From contig NZ_CP157967.1 of NCBI RefSeq assembly GCF_040215725.1, positions 372,001 through 436,000 on the forward strand: 64,000 nucleotides of DNA, written 5' to 3'. This document shows positions 18,103 through 27,426 of the stretch, piece after piece. The DNA comes from Rhizobium sp. ZPR4. GTDB lineage: Bacteria; Pseudomonadota; Alphaproteobacteria; Rhizobiales; Rhizobiaceae. Made by a program: the position numbers and the translations under genes. Positions within the stretch are counted from its first letter, which is position 1; each line of letters begins with the position of its first letter. Below the pieces are notes generated by a model. It was given only the letters and a program-made list of their open reading frames with translations, did not search any database and was not told the origin of the DNA.

Positions 18103-20082
18103 ATGACGATGAATGACAAGCCCAAGCGGCCTGGGTCTAAACCCTTTGCTGGCGACAAGAAGACGATGAAACGCGATGGCGCGAAGCCTGTGAAGGCCGC
18201 GGCTGTCAAAGCTGTGGATGAGAGCGCAGTCGAGGATGGAAAGGCCGAGCGCATTTCCAAGGTGATGGCGCGCGCCGGCGTGGCCTCGCGCCGCGATATC
18301 GAGCGCATGATCCTGGATGGTCGCGTCAAGCTGAACGGCGTGTTGCTCGACACGCCCGTGGTCAACGTGACCCTTACCGACAAGATCGAGGTTGACGGCG
18401 TGCCGATCCGCGGGATCGAGCGTACGCGCCTGTGGCTCTATCACAAGCCGGCGGGCCTGGTGACCACCAATGCCGATCCTGAGGGGCGCCCGACGGTTTT
18501 CGACAATCTGCCGGAAGAGCTGCCGCGTGTCATGTCGATCGGCCGTCTCGATATCAACACCGAAGGTTTGCTGCTGCTGACCAATGACGGCGGCCTTGCT
18601 CGCGTTCTGGAACTGCCGACCACCGGCTGGCTGCGCCGCTATCGCGTCCGCGCCCACGGCGAGATCGATCAGGAAGCGTTGGACAAGCTGAAGGAAGGCA
18701 TTGCCGTTGACGGCGTGCTTTACGGCTCTATCGACGCGACGCTCGATCGCACCCAGGGGTCCAACGTCTGGATCACCATGGGCCTGCGCGAAGGCAAGAA
18801 CCGCGAAATCAAGAACGTTCTCGGCGCACTCGGCCTCGAGGTCAACCGCCTGATCCGCATCTCCTATGGCCCGTTCCAGCTCGGCGAGCTGCCGGAAGGC
18901 CATGTGCTTGAGGTGCGCGGTCGCACGCTGCGCGACCAGCTCGGTCCGCGCCTCGTCGAGGATGCCAAGGCGAATTTCGATGCGCCGCTCTATAATGCCC
19001 CGGCCGTCGCCGAACCCGAAGAGGCGGATGACAAGCCGGCTCGGACGGCCCCGGTTCGCGCGGGCAAGGAAGAGCGCCCGCGTCGCGAGCGTCCCGAGGA
19101 CAAGCGCGAGCGTGCGCTCAGCCGCCTTGACACCAAACGCGATGCCAAGCGCGACGATCGTCGCGAAGGCGGCCGCGATAGTGGTCACAAGGACGATGAC
19201 CGTCAGAAGCGCCAGCCGCTCGGCCCGCGCCGCAGCGCCAATGTCTGGATGGCGCCCGGCGCCCGCCCGCTTGGCGAAAAGGCAGCCGCAAAGGCCGCAA
19301 AGAATGCAAAGACCGCCTCCCGGCGCGGCGAGCCTGAACGCCCGCAGCGTGGCGGCTTCGACCGTCCGGACGAAGGCCCGCGCGTTCGCATCAATCGCGT
19401 CGACGAGGGCGATGGTGAGTGGATTCGTTCGAGCGAGGAAGCTCCGCGCCGGTCGCGTGGCGATGACGAAGGTTTCGATCGCAAGCGCACGCGCGGCGAC
19501 CGCCCGCAGGGTGACCGTCCCGCTCGTGGGGATCGTCCGTTTGGCGACCGTCCTCGCGGAGAGCGTGGCTCGCGCTCCGAGGGCGGAGATCGTCCGCGCA
19601 CGAAGTCGTTCCAGGGGGAAGCCCGCTCCGAACGTGCTTTCGGAGATCGCCCGCCGCGTGGCGAGCGCACGTTCAGCGACAGACCCCGCAGTGATCGTCC
19701 CTTCGGCGACAAGCCCCGTGGTGACCGGCGTCCGCGTGCCGAGGGAGACGAGCGTCCGCGCGGCAAGTCTTTCGGCGGCGAGCAGCGCTCGGAACGCCCC
19801 CGCGGCGAGCGCTCGTTTGGGGATCGTCCGTCCCGTGGCGACCGGCCCTTCGGTGATCGGCCTCAGGGCGAACGTTCCTTCGGCGACCGGCCGGCCGGCA
19901 AGCCTTTCGGCAAGAAGCCGGGCGGCGGCAAATCCTTTGGTGGCAAGCCGGGCGGGAAGCCTGGTGGCTCGCGTGGTTTTGGCGGCAAGCCGGGTGGCGC
20001 GGGTCGTCCCTCGGGCGGTCCTCGCGGCGGCTCCGGTCGGGGTGGCCCCGGCAAAGGCGGCCCCAAGGGCGGCAGGGGCTGA
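18103..20082 (+). CDS. Pseudouridine synthase (RsuA/RluB family) with long RG-rich tail
   Basis: A 659-residue protein. An S4 RNA-binding domain (AERISKVMARAGVASRRDIERMI, about residues 48-110) precedes the RsuA/RluB/RluE-type catalytic domain with GRLDINTEGLLLLTNDGG, catalytic Asp about residue 150. RluB of E. coli modifies 23S rRNA U2605, which is the likely but unproven target here. From about residue 300 to the end (some 360 residues) the chain is low-complexity, with repeated GDRP, GER and GKPGG motifs, very basic and presumably disordered. The known family is usually 230-330 residues, so the tail doubles the length. The next gene, rsmD, starts 6 bp downstream. Confidence 0.9.
   Translation: MTMNDKPKRPGSKPFAGDKKTMKRDGAKPVKAAAVKAVDESAVEDGKAERISKVMARAGVASRRDIERMILDGRVKLNGVLLDTPVVNVTLTDKIEVDGVPIRGIERTRLWLYHKPAGLVTTNADPEGRPTVFDNLPEELPRVMSIGRLDINTEGLLLLTNDGGLARVLELPTTGWLRRYRVRAHGEIDQEALDKLKEGIAVDGVLYGSIDATLDRTQGSNVWITMGLREGKNREIKNVLGALGLEVNRLIRISYGPFQLGELPEGHVLEVRGRTLRDQLGPRLVEDAKANFDAPLYNAPAVAEPEEADDKPARTAPVRAGKEERPRRERPEDKRERALSRLDTKRDAKRDDRREGGRDSGHKDDDRQKRQPLGPRRSANVWMAPGARPLGEKAAAKAAKNAKTASRRGEPERPQRGGFDRPDEGPRVRINRVDEGDGEWIRSSEEAPRRSRGDDEGFDRKRTRGDRPQGDRPARGDRPFGDRPRGERGSRSEGGDRPRTKSFQGEARSERAFGDRPPRGERTFSDRPRSDRPFGDKPRGDRRPRAEGDERPRGKSFGGEQRSERPRGERSFGDRPSRGDRPFGDRPQGERSFGDRPAGKPFGKKPGGGKSFGGKPGGKPGGSRGFGGKPGGAGRPSGGPRGGSGRGGPGKGGPKGGRG
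19480..20080 (+). repeat. Imperfect tandem repeats coding the RG-rich tail
   Basis: Degenerate 12-36 bp units encode GDRPFGDRPRGER-like blocks, followed by GGKPGG blocks. The same DNA words (GGCGACCG, CGTCCG, GGCAAGCC) recur throughout. Units differ by synonymous changes, so the array is an old, selected protein repeat rather than a recent slippage product. Confidence 0.75.
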
Positions 20083-20088
20083 CGCGCG

Positions 20089-20655
20089 GTGAGGATCGTC
20101 GGCGGTGAGTTTCGCGGTCGCTCGCTTGCAACGCCGAAGTCGAGCGACATTCGTCCGACGGCGGATCGCACGCGCGAAAGCCTGTTCAACATCCTGAGCC
20201 ACGCCTATCCGGAAGTCGTCGACGGCACCCGGATGATGGACGTCTTTGCCGGCACCGGTGCCGTCGGATTGGAGGCGGCCTCGCGCGGCTGCCGTCACGT
20301 GCTCTTCGTCGAAAGCAGCGTCGAGGGCAGGGGTCTTCTCTGGGAAAACATCGATGCGCTCGGCCTGCATGGCCGCACGCGCATGCTGCGGCGCGACGCG
20401 ACGGATCTCGGCAGCGTCGGCAATCTCGAACCCTTCGATTTTCTCTTCGCCGACCCGCCCTATGGCAAGGGGCTGGGCGAGAAGGCTTTCGCGGCCGCTG
20501 CTGCCGGTGGCTGGCTGGTGCCGGGCGCTTTGGCGATCCTTGAGGAGCGTGCCGACGTGATCGTCGCCGCGCCGTCGGATTTTCTGTTTCTGGAGGAGCG
20601 AACCTTCGGCGACAGCAAGATGCATTTCTTCCGTTATCAGCCGCAGGCGGCATAA
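20089..20655 (+). CDS. rsmD: 16S rRNA (guanine(966)-N(2))-methyltransferase
   Basis: Methylates G966 of 16S rRNA in the 30S subunit. It has 188 residues with a GTG start six bases after the previous stop. It begins MRIVGGEFRGRSLATP, the RsmD signature, then has RPTADRTRESLFNIL, the SAM-binding MDVFAGTGAVGLEAASRG (about residue 48) and the catalytic DPPYGKG (about residue 121), and ends with LEERTFGDSKMHFFRYQ. It is co-directional with the pseudouridine synthase, so this looks like a ribosomal RNA modification pair. Confidence 0.94.
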   Translation: MRIVGGEFRGRSLATPKSSDIRPTADRTRESLFNILSHAYPEVVDGTRMMDVFAGTGAVGLEAASRGCRHVLFVESSVEGRGLLWENIDALGLHGRTRMLRRDATDLGSVGNLEPFDFLFADPPYGKGLGEKAFAAAAAGGWLVPGALAILEERADVIVAAPSDFLFLEERTFGDSKMHFFRYQPQAA

Positions 20656-20673
20656 CGGAGGAAGGAGAAGGAT

Positions 20674-21540
20674 ATGGGCGATTATGCTGATTTCGTCGGC
20701 AGCGACTATCCGCTCGCCGCTTCCGGCACGCCGAGCGTCGCAGTCGCCTTCGGCTGCGGCGGTGCGCGTGGTCTCGCCCATATTCATATCATAGAGGCGC
20801 TGGACGAGCTCGGCATCCGCCCGGTTGCGATCGCCGGTGCCTCCATCGGCTCCATCATGGGTGCGGCCATGGCGGTCGGCATGAGCGGCGCTGAAATCCG
20901 CGACCATACGCTTGCAACGGTCGGCAACCGTCCGGCCGTTCTCAACAAGATCTGGAGCCTGCGGCCGGTCAGCATGCGCAGCATCCGCTTCGGTCAATTC
21001 AATCTCGAACGCATTCTCCGCACCTTCCTGCCAGCCGCCTTCCCCGAAAATTTTTCAGAATTGCACGTACCGCTGAAGGTGGTGGCGACCGATTACTATC
21101 AGCAGGCCGAAGTGGTGATTGAGAAGGGTGAGCTTTTTCCGGTGCTCGCCGCCTCGGCCGCCATTCCCGCCGTTTTCATGCCGGTGAGACTTGGGGATCG
21201 CGTGATGATCGATGGCGGCATCATGAACCCGGTTCCCTACGAGCATCTGGCCGGGCTTGCCGATATCATCATCGGCATCGACGTCGTGGGTGGCCCGGAG
21301 GGTGGCGGCAGGCATATTCCGAACCGCATCGAGAGCCTGTTCGGTGCCGGTCAGCTCACCATGCAGTCCAATATTGCCTTGAAGCTGCGCCTGCAGGCAC
21401 CGCAAATCTTCCTGCGTCCCGCCGTCGGTCGCACCGGCGTCCTCGATTTCCTGAAGGCGCGCGATATTCTCGCCATGTCAGCTGGCATCAAGGATGAACT
21501 GAAATTCGCCCTCGACCGCGTGATGACGGCGAAGAATTAG
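20674..21540 (+). CDS. Patatin-like phospholipase family protein
   Basis: A 288-residue predicted lipid acyl hydrolase, RssA/YchK-like. It has the oxyanion glycine loop GCGGARGLAHI (about residue 28), the nucleophile elbow GASIGS (Ser about residue 56) and the dyad Asp in MIDGGIMNPVPYE (about residue 180). No signal peptide is seen, so it is cytoplasmic or membrane-associated. It follows rsmD by 18 bp with GGAGGAAGGAG as ribosome site, so it is probably in the same transcript. It converges on the serine hydrolase gene with only 12 bp between the stop codons and no obvious terminator. Confidence 0.88.
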   Translation: MGDYADFVGSDYPLAASGTPSVAVAFGCGGARGLAHIHIIEALDELGIRPVAIAGASIGSIMGAAMAVGMSGAEIRDHTLATVGNRPAVLNKIWSLRPVSMRSIRFGQFNLERILRTFLPAAFPENFSELHVPLKVVATDYYQQAEVVIEKGELFPVLAASAAIPAVFMPVRLGDRVMIDGGIMNPVPYEHLAGLADIIIGIDVVGGPEGGGRHIPNRIESLFGAGQLTMQSNIALKLRLQAPQIFLRPAVGRTGVLDFLKARDILAMSAGIKDELKFALDRVMTAKN

Positions 21541-21552
21541 GCGTTTTGCAAT

Positions 21553-22662
21553 TCAATCGCCGAAGACTATTTCAGCGACCCGATGCGCCCGGACACGCGG
21601 CCCGTCGAAGCCCATGTGGCCTCTTGGAGCCGACGCGGGAGCAATAGGCCCGCGATTGCTCAGGACGATGATCGTCCGCTGACTGTCGAGAAGGCGGATG
21701 ATGTAATTGTAATAGGTGGACCAGCTGCCGCCATGCACGACATGGCGTAAATCGGCGCCGCCGAGCAAGTCCAGTTGCTTGCGCTCGGCAGCGCTCAGGT
21801 AAGGAAAGACATTCGTAATCCACCCGAAGCCATAGCCGACGGCCGTGCCGCCGCTGGTCGCGCCGGAGGTAAAGGCACGCTCCAGCATGGCCTTCGATAC
21901 GAGGCGCTCGGTATTCAGGGCTTGATCCCAAAGAAACAGATCATCGAGCGTCGAGAAAAGACCGCCATCGCCGGCCGTCAGCATGGGGTAGTCGCAGCGC
22001 TCGAACTGGCCCTGTTCTTTCCAGTAGCCGTGCGCCAGCCTGTGGCGGAAGGGCCGGGATTCGTCGTAGACGACGGTGTGCTTCATCCCGAGCGGATCGA
22101 AAACTTCGGCCTTCAGAAAGTCGGCAAAGGATTGTCCGGAGACGATCCCGACGATGAGTGCCAACAGCGTATAGCCGACCCCGCTATAGGCATATTGCGT
22201 GCCGGGAGGAAATTCCGGTGCCGCCAGGCCCGTGGTCCGCTCGAGTACCGCCGTGTTGGTAACATCAGTCAGATCGCGGGTGAATTCGGATATCTGTTCG
22301 CTGGAGCTGAAGAACTGGATGTAATGCGGCAGGCCGGATGTGTGGTGCAGCAGATGCCGAATAGTGATGTCCGCGCCCCATGCAGGCAACTGCGGGAGGT
22401 AGGCGTGCAGGCGATCGTTGAAATCCAGCTTTCCTTGTTCGGCCAGCAGCATGATCGCCATGCCGGTGAACTGTTTGGAGAGCGAGGCCAAGTAAAACGA
22501 TGTGTCCGTCGTGATCGGTCGCCCGGTGTCCAGATCGGCAAGGCCATAACACCTGCAGCAGAGAATCTCGCCGTGGTCGATGACGAGAAGTGCAGCTCCC
22601 GGATCGCTGTGCACATCTATATCGGCAAAGACGCTATCGACCCTGCTGTCGAACTTGCCCAT
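21553..22662 (-). CDS. Serine hydrolase of the beta-lactamase/penicillin-binding-protein family
   Basis: A 369-residue class C beta-lactamase-like protein. SxxK is Ser60-Leu-Ser-Lys63 in LASLSKQFTG. The second motif is YSG (in YAYSGVGY) rather than YxN, and the third is HGG (VHGGSWSTYYNYIIR), as in esterases and D-aminopeptidases of this fold. No signal peptide is visible, so a cytoplasmic location is likely and a cell-wall role is less likely. The substrate is unknown; resistance to beta-lactams should not be inferred. Confidence 0.85.
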   Translation of the reverse strand: MGKFDSRVDSVFADIDVHSDPGAALLVIDHGEILCCRCYGLADLDTGRPITTDTSFYLASLSKQFTGMAIMLLAEQGKLDFNDRLHAYLPQLPAWGADITIRHLLHHTSGLPHYIQFFSSSEQISEFTRDLTDVTNTAVLERTTGLAAPEFPPGTQYAYSGVGYTLLALIVGIVSGQSFADFLKAEVFDPLGMKHTVVYDESRPFRHRLAHGYWKEQGQFERCDYPMLTAGDGGLFSTLDDLFLWDQALNTERLVSKAMLERAFTSGATSGGTAVGYGFGWITNVFPYLSAAERKQLDLLGGADLRHVVHGGSWSTYYNYIIRLLDSQRTIIVLSNRGPIAPASAPRGHMGFDGPRVRAHRVAEIVFGD

Positions 22663-22777
22663 GGCTCTCTCCCTTTGGGCGCGTTAACGATATGCCAACC
22701 TCATCACACAGACATTCCGGATCTGCGAAATGTCGGATCGAAACGATCTGCCGCCGGGCGCATGTGGGGTTTAAGGG

Positions 22778-24598
22778 CTAAACCCGCTCCGGCTCTTCCT
22801 GCGGCAGGGCAACGAGATCGTCGGCGTCGCTGTAGGTGTCGGCCGCCCGCTTCGGCTTGACCAGCGGTTCCGGCTTGACCGGGCGCGAATAGAGCATGTC
22901 GCGGCCGGCCTGCAGGCCCTCGCTCACCTGCAGCACGAGCCGTTGCTCGTCGCGTTTGCGGATATCCTCGCCGATCTCATAGGCTTCGGCCTCGCTGACC
23001 CCCAGTGCTTCCAGGGTGCGGCGGCCGAAGAGCAGACCGGATTCCAGCGTTTCGCGCAGCTCGTAATCCACACCCTTGTGGCGCAATTCGATCGAGTGAA
23101 CGCGATCATAGGAGCGGACGAAGATGCGTGCATGCGGATAATCCGTCTGCACGAGCTCGACGATCTTGTCGGTTACATCGCGCAGATGCGTGCTGACGAC
23201 GACGATCTTGGCGCGGTCGATGCCGGCGGAGCGCAGCACGTCCTTGCGGGTGCCGTCGCCGAAGTAGATGCGGAAACCGAAGCTTGATGCCTGGCGGATG
23301 CGGTCGGCGGAGAAATCGATGACGGTCACGTCGCGGCCGCTGGCGAGCAGGATCTGCGCGGCGATCTGGCCGAAACGCGAAAAGCCGATCATCAGCACAT
23401 CGGAGCCGGCGCCCTCGAAATCCTCGTCCAGCTCCTCCTGCGTGTCGCCCTTGACCAGCCGCTTCGCCAGTGCCGAACTCAGTGGTGTCAGCGCCATGGA
23501 CAGGGTTACGATGGCGATCAGCGTCGATGCCGTGTTGGCGGAGAAAAGTCCTCCACTGGCGCTCGCGGCGCTGAAGAGCACGAAGCCGAATTCGCCACCC
23601 TGCGGCAGCAGGCCGGCAATGCGGACAGCATCATTGTGCGGCGAGCCCGCGATGCGGCAGAGCACATAGATCACGATCGCCTTGATGACCATCATGACAG
23701 GCACGGCGAGCACGATCAGCACCCAATTGTCGAGGATCACGTCGAGTTTCAGCGACAGGCCGACGGCGATGAAGAAAATGGCGAGCAGCACGCCGCGGAA
23801 GGGCTCGATATCCGCTTCCAACTCATGACGATAGGAGGACTCCGCCAGCATCACGCCGGAAAGGAAGGCACCCATTGCCATGGAGAGGCCGGCAAGCTGC
23901 ATCAGCGTTGCCGATCCCATGACGACGAAGAGGGCGGCGGCAATCATCGCTTCGCGGGCGCCGGTGCGCGCAATTACTTGGAACAGCGGCGTCAGCAGAT
24001 AGCGGCCGGCGATGATCATCGCCGCCACTGCACCGACGGCAATTGCCAGGCTCGGCAGGGGATTGGCGGTTTCCTTGGCACCGTCGAGAACGGTGATCAG
24101 CGCCAGCAACGGCACGATGGCGAGATCCTGCAGCAGCAGCATCGAGAAGGAGCGCTGGCCGTATTTCGTGTTGACGTCGCCCTGCTGTTCGAGGATCTGC
24201 ATGGCAAAGGCGGTCGAGGAGAGCGCCAGGCCGAAGCCGATGACGATGCTGCCTTTCCAGCCTGCAATGCCGCCGAGATAGGAGGCGACCATCAGCGCCA
24301 GTCCGCTGAGGACCACCTGTGCCGTGCCGAGGCCGAAAATATCGCGCCGCATCTGCCATAGACGGGACGGCTTCAGCTCCAGGCCAATGATGAAGAGCAG
24401 GAAGACGACGCCGAGTTCGGCAACGGCCAGCACGGCCTCGCTGTCGCCGATGCTGTGCAGGATCGGGCCGATCACCACGCCGGCGGCGAGATAGCCGAGC
24501 ACCGTGCCGAGACCCAGTTTCTTGAAAATCGGCGCCGTGACGACGGCACCTCCGAGCAGCAGCAGGGTTTCGGTGAAAAGCGTATTGGGGGCGGACAT
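22778..24598 (-). CDS. Monovalent cation:proton antiporter-2 (KefB/KefC type)
   Basis: A 606-residue CPA2 family potassium/proton antiporter or K+ efflux system. The start at 24598 gives MSAPNTLFTETLLLLGGAVV, the family N-terminus; the open frame continues upstream without similarity. About 12 membrane segments fill residues 5-380, with LGYLAAGVVIGP near 35 and FLLFIIGLELKP near 70. An RCK/TrkA-N domain follows (LMIGFSRFGQIAAQILLASG near residue 410, then VVSTHLRDVTDKIVELV), which binds nucleotide and gates the channel. The glutathione-responsive KefF/KefG partner is not adjacent. It is divergent from pmbA. Confidence 0.92.
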   Translation of the reverse strand: MSAPNTLFTETLLLLGGAVVTAPIFKKLGLGTVLGYLAAGVVIGPILHSIGDSEAVLAVAELGVVFLLFIIGLELKPSRLWQMRRDIFGLGTAQVVLSGLALMVASYLGGIAGWKGSIVIGFGLALSSTAFAMQILEQQGDVNTKYGQRSFSMLLLQDLAIVPLLALITVLDGAKETANPLPSLAIAVGAVAAMIIAGRYLLTPLFQVIARTGAREAMIAAALFVVMGSATLMQLAGLSMAMGAFLSGVMLAESSYRHELEADIEPFRGVLLAIFFIAVGLSLKLDVILDNWVLIVLAVPVMMVIKAIVIYVLCRIAGSPHNDAVRIAGLLPQGGEFGFVLFSAASASGGLFSANTASTLIAIVTLSMALTPLSSALAKRLVKGDTQEELDEDFEGAGSDVLMIGFSRFGQIAAQILLASGRDVTVIDFSADRIRQASSFGFRIYFGDGTRKDVLRSAGIDRAKIVVVSTHLRDVTDKIVELVQTDYPHARIFVRSYDRVHSIELRHKGVDYELRETLESGLLFGRRTLEALGVSEAEAYEIGEDIRKRDEQRLVLQVSEGLQAGRDMLYSRPVKPEPLVKPKRAADTYSDADDLVALPQEEPERV

Positions 24599-24749
24599 CG
24601 TCTGTTTCTTTCCGTGGGGCAGGCGGTGTTGCGACGCGCGGTCATGATAAACAACCATGCGTGAAGGGATTAGAACAAGAATCGGCTTTGCCGCCCCTTG
24701 ATGCTTCATGTAGTGCACAATAAATGGAACGCGAAGGAAAGGCCAAGTC

Positions 24750-26102
24750 ATGACCTCAGAAATCGATTCCGCCACTCTGCTTTCCCGTGCCAGCCAACTG
24801 ATCGACCTCGCCCGGAAAGCCGGTGCGGATGCGGCCGATGCGGTCGTGGTGCGGTCGCGAGCCCATTCCGTCAGCGTGCGTCTCGGCAAGGTCGAAGGCA
24901 CGGAATCCTCCGAAAGCGACGACTTCTCCTTGCGAGTCTTCGTCGGAAATCGCGTCGCCAGCGTTTCGGCCAATCCCGGCTTCGATCTCAGCGCGCTTGC
25001 GGAGCGTGCCGTGGCCATGGCCAAGGTGTCGCCCGAAGATCCCTTTGCCTGTCTTGCCGATGAGGCCGATCTCGCCAAGAGCTATCCGGATCTCGAACTG
25101 TTCGACCCGACCGAGGTTTCCACAGAGGAGCTTCGTGAAGCAGCTCTTGCGACCGAAGCGGCAGCGCTTGCCGTTCCCGGCGTCACCAATTCCTCAGGCG
25201 CCGGCGCCTCGGCAGGCATGGGTGGCCTCGTGCTCGTCACCTCGCATGGTTTTGCCGGCCACTATATGGGTTCGCGCTTCGGGCGCTCCGTCAGCGTCAT
25301 CGCCGGAGAAGGCACCGGCATGGAGCGCGACTATGATTTCGACAGTCGCCTCTATTTTGCTGATCTCGATGCGGCAGAGGAGATCGGCCGCCGTGCTGGC
25401 GAGCGCGTGGTCAAGCGCGTCAATCCGCGCCAGGTTCCGACGAACAAGAACGTTACAGTCGTCTTCGATCCGCGCGTGGCGCGCGGCTTCGTCGGCCACA
25501 TCGCCGGCGCCATCAACGGCGCTTCCGTCGCCCGCAAGACAAGCTTCCTGCGCGACAAGATGGGTCAGCAGGTGCTGAAGGCCGGCCTTTCGATCACGGA
25601 CGATCCGCTGATCGTGCGCGGCCCGTCCTCGCGCCCCTTCGACGGCGAAGGCGTGTCCGGCAAGCGGCTGGTTATGATCGAGGACGGCGTGCTGAAATCC
25701 TGGTTCCTGTCGACCGCGACGGCGCGGGAAATCGGCGGTGGCCTCAAGACCAACGGCCGCGGCGTGCGCGGCGGCACGTCCGTATCGCCCGCATCCACCA
25801 ATCTGGCGCTGGAGCCGGGCGATATCTCGCCCGAGGAACTGATCCGCAATGTCGGAACCGGCTTCTATGTCACCGAGTTGATCGGCCAGGGCGTCAATAT
25901 GATCACCGGTGAATACAGCCGCGGTGCCACCGGCTTCTGGATCGAAAACGGCGAGTTGACCTTCCCGGTTTCGGAGGTGACCATCGCCTCCAATCTGAAG
26001 GACATGTTCATGCGCGTCACGCCGGCAAACGATATCGATCGCGATTTCGGCATCGCCGCTCCGACGCTTGCGATCGAAGGCATGACATTGGCTGGCCGCT
26101 GA
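24750..26102 (+). CDS. pmbA: TldE/PmbA family metalloprotease subunit
   Basis: A 450-residue TldE-type protein that pairs with TldD to form a protease processing small peptides and, in enterobacteria, microcin B17 and CcdA. It begins with a long helix and the pattern SVSVRLGKVEGTESSESDDFSLRVFVG, and contains GISP-like and TFPVSEVTIASNLKDMFMRV near the C-terminus. TldE lacks the HExxxH zinc motif, and none is seen here. tldD is not in the window. It is followed 27 bp later by the CysQ-like phosphatase gene, which is likely to be co-transcribed. Confidence 0.92.
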   Translation: MTSEIDSATLLSRASQLIDLARKAGADAADAVVVRSRAHSVSVRLGKVEGTESSESDDFSLRVFVGNRVASVSANPGFDLSALAERAVAMAKVSPEDPFACLADEADLAKSYPDLELFDPTEVSTEELREAALATEAAALAVPGVTNSSGAGASAGMGGLVLVTSHGFAGHYMGSRFGRSVSVIAGEGTGMERDYDFDSRLYFADLDAAEEIGRRAGERVVKRVNPRQVPTNKNVTVVFDPRVARGFVGHIAGAINGASVARKTSFLRDKMGQQVLKAGLSITDDPLIVRGPSSRPFDGEGVSGKRLVMIEDGVLKSWFLSTATAREIGGGLKTNGRGVRGGTSVSPASTNLALEPGDISPEELIRNVGTGFYVTELIGQGVNMITGEYSRGATGFWIENGELTFPVSEVTIASNLKDMFMRVTPANDIDRDFGIAAPTLAIEGMTLAGR

Positions 26103-26129
26103 GAAACGAGCGGAGATTGGAACTATGGA

Positions 26130-26939
26130 ATGATCGATAGCCAGAAGGCCGGCCGTTTGAGCGATGTGGACCTGATCGTGGGTGCCGCGCTCGAGGCCGG
26201 CAAGATCGCTCTCGGTTTCTTCCGGCAATCGCCGGAAGTCTGGTGGAAGAACAACGGCCAATCCCCGGTCAGCGCCGCCGATTTTGCCGCCAATGAAAGC
26301 CTTGCCGCCGCCCTACGTTCGGCCAGACCTGACTATGGCTGGCTCTCCGAGGAAACTGACGACGATGCCGAGCGGCTAAAGCACGCGACCGTCTTCGTCG
26401 TCGACCCGATCGACGGCACCAGGGGCTTTCTTTCAGGCCTGGATCTCTGGTGTGTCAGCGTCGCCATCGTCACCGACGGCCGGCCTGTGGCGGGTGTTCT
26501 CTATGCGCCGGCACTGGACGAGCTCTTCGTGGCGACGGCCGGCGGGCAGGCCTTGAAGAACGGCAAGCCCATCAGCGTTTCCCAGAGGGTTGGCGATGAT
26601 GTTCATCGTCTGGCGACCGGCGAGGACATGCTGAAGGGTTTCGATCCGGATTTCCGCAAGACGGTCGAGCGGGTCAAGCATGTGCCGTCGCTTGCCTATC
26701 GTCTCGCCATGGTGGCGGACGGGCGCCTCGAAGGAACCATCGTCAAGCGCAACTCCCACGACTGGGATCTGGCCGCCGCCGATCTTATTCTGGAGCGCGC
26801 CGGCGGCGCCCTTGTGGACCTCTCGGGCAATGCGCTGCGCTACAATCGCGCCGAAGTATCACATGACGAACTTTGCGGTGCATCGGCATCGCAATTACCG
26901 GAGTTTCTCCGCCAGCTTTCGCATCGACGAGACGGTTGA
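26130..26939 (+). CDS. 3'(2'),5'-bisphosphate nucleotidase / inositol-phosphatase family (CysQ-like)
   Basis: A 269-residue Mg-dependent phosphatase of the inositol monophosphatase superfamily. The metal-binding motifs are present: EETDD (about residue 74), VVDPIDGTRGF (about residue 92) and SHDWDLAAADLILERAGG (about residue 211). CysQ-type enzymes hydrolyse PAP from sulfate assimilation, while close relatives act on inositol phosphates; sequence alone does not separate them. It follows pmbA. Confidence 0.87.
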   Translation: MIDSQKAGRLSDVDLIVGAALEAGKIALGFFRQSPEVWWKNNGQSPVSAADFAANESLAAALRSARPDYGWLSEETDDDAERLKHATVFVVDPIDGTRGFLSGLDLWCVSVAIVTDGRPVAGVLYAPALDELFVATAGGQALKNGKPISVSQRVGDDVHRLATGEDMLKGFDPDFRKTVERVKHVPSLAYRLAMVADGRLEGTIVKRNSHDWDLAAADLILERAGGALVDLSGNALRYNRAEVSHDELCGASASQLPEFLRQLSHRRDG

Positions 26940-27000
26940 CCTTTCGGTCAAAATCCCGCAGATGAAGGGCGGAGGGGGACGACAGCAGAAAGAGACGAAA

Positions 27001-27246
27001 ATGACTGATACCAGCGGCAAAAAGCAGCTCCTGCACCTTGTCTTCGGCGGTGAATTGGAAAACCTCGAAGAGGTCCAGTTCCGCAATCTCAATGAGCTCG
27101 ATATCGTCGGCATGTATCCCGATTATGCGAGCGCGCTGACGGCGTGGAAGTCCAAGGCGCAGCAGACCGTCGACAACGCCCATATGCGTTATTTCATCGT
27201 CCATCTGCATCGCCTGCTCGATCCGCAGGAAAAAGCGGCATCCTGA
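27001..27246 (+). CDS. DUF4170 family protein
   Basis: An 81-residue small soluble protein starting MTDTSGKKQLLHLVFGGELE. The family pattern includes LDIVGMYPDYASALTAWKSKAQQTVDNAHMRYFIVHLHRLLDP. The start at 27001 is supported by AAAGAGACGAAA just before it and by the conserved family N-terminus; the open frame runs further upstream in overlap with the phosphatase gene. In alphaproteobacteria this gene usually sits just before waaA, as here, but no function has been assigned. Confidence 0.88.
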   Translation: MTDTSGKKQLLHLVFGGELENLEEVQFRNLNELDIVGMYPDYASALTAWKSKAQQTVDNAHMRYFIVHLHRLLDPQEKAAS

Positions 27247-27426
27247 AGCCGCTTCGCACCGAAATTTGCATTTGATATCTCCGTCCGGTGAGGCGTTACC
27301 GCTTTAAATCCGGTCATGAAGCAGTATCTTTGACACAATAAGAACGAAAATTCGGCTGTTTATTCGGCCGGTTGATAATCAGGGTTTGGCATTGATGGTG
27401 ATCAGCTGGGATAGGAGGCGATCGAA

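Noticed and set aside
13688..20997. Very long antisense open frames, for example 13688-16663 (-), 18088-20997 (-) and likewise 57796-59742 (+)
   Set aside because: They mirror ileS, the pseudouridine synthase/rsmD and the TPR gene. Their sequences lack domains and arise from high-GC codon bias in the genes opposite.
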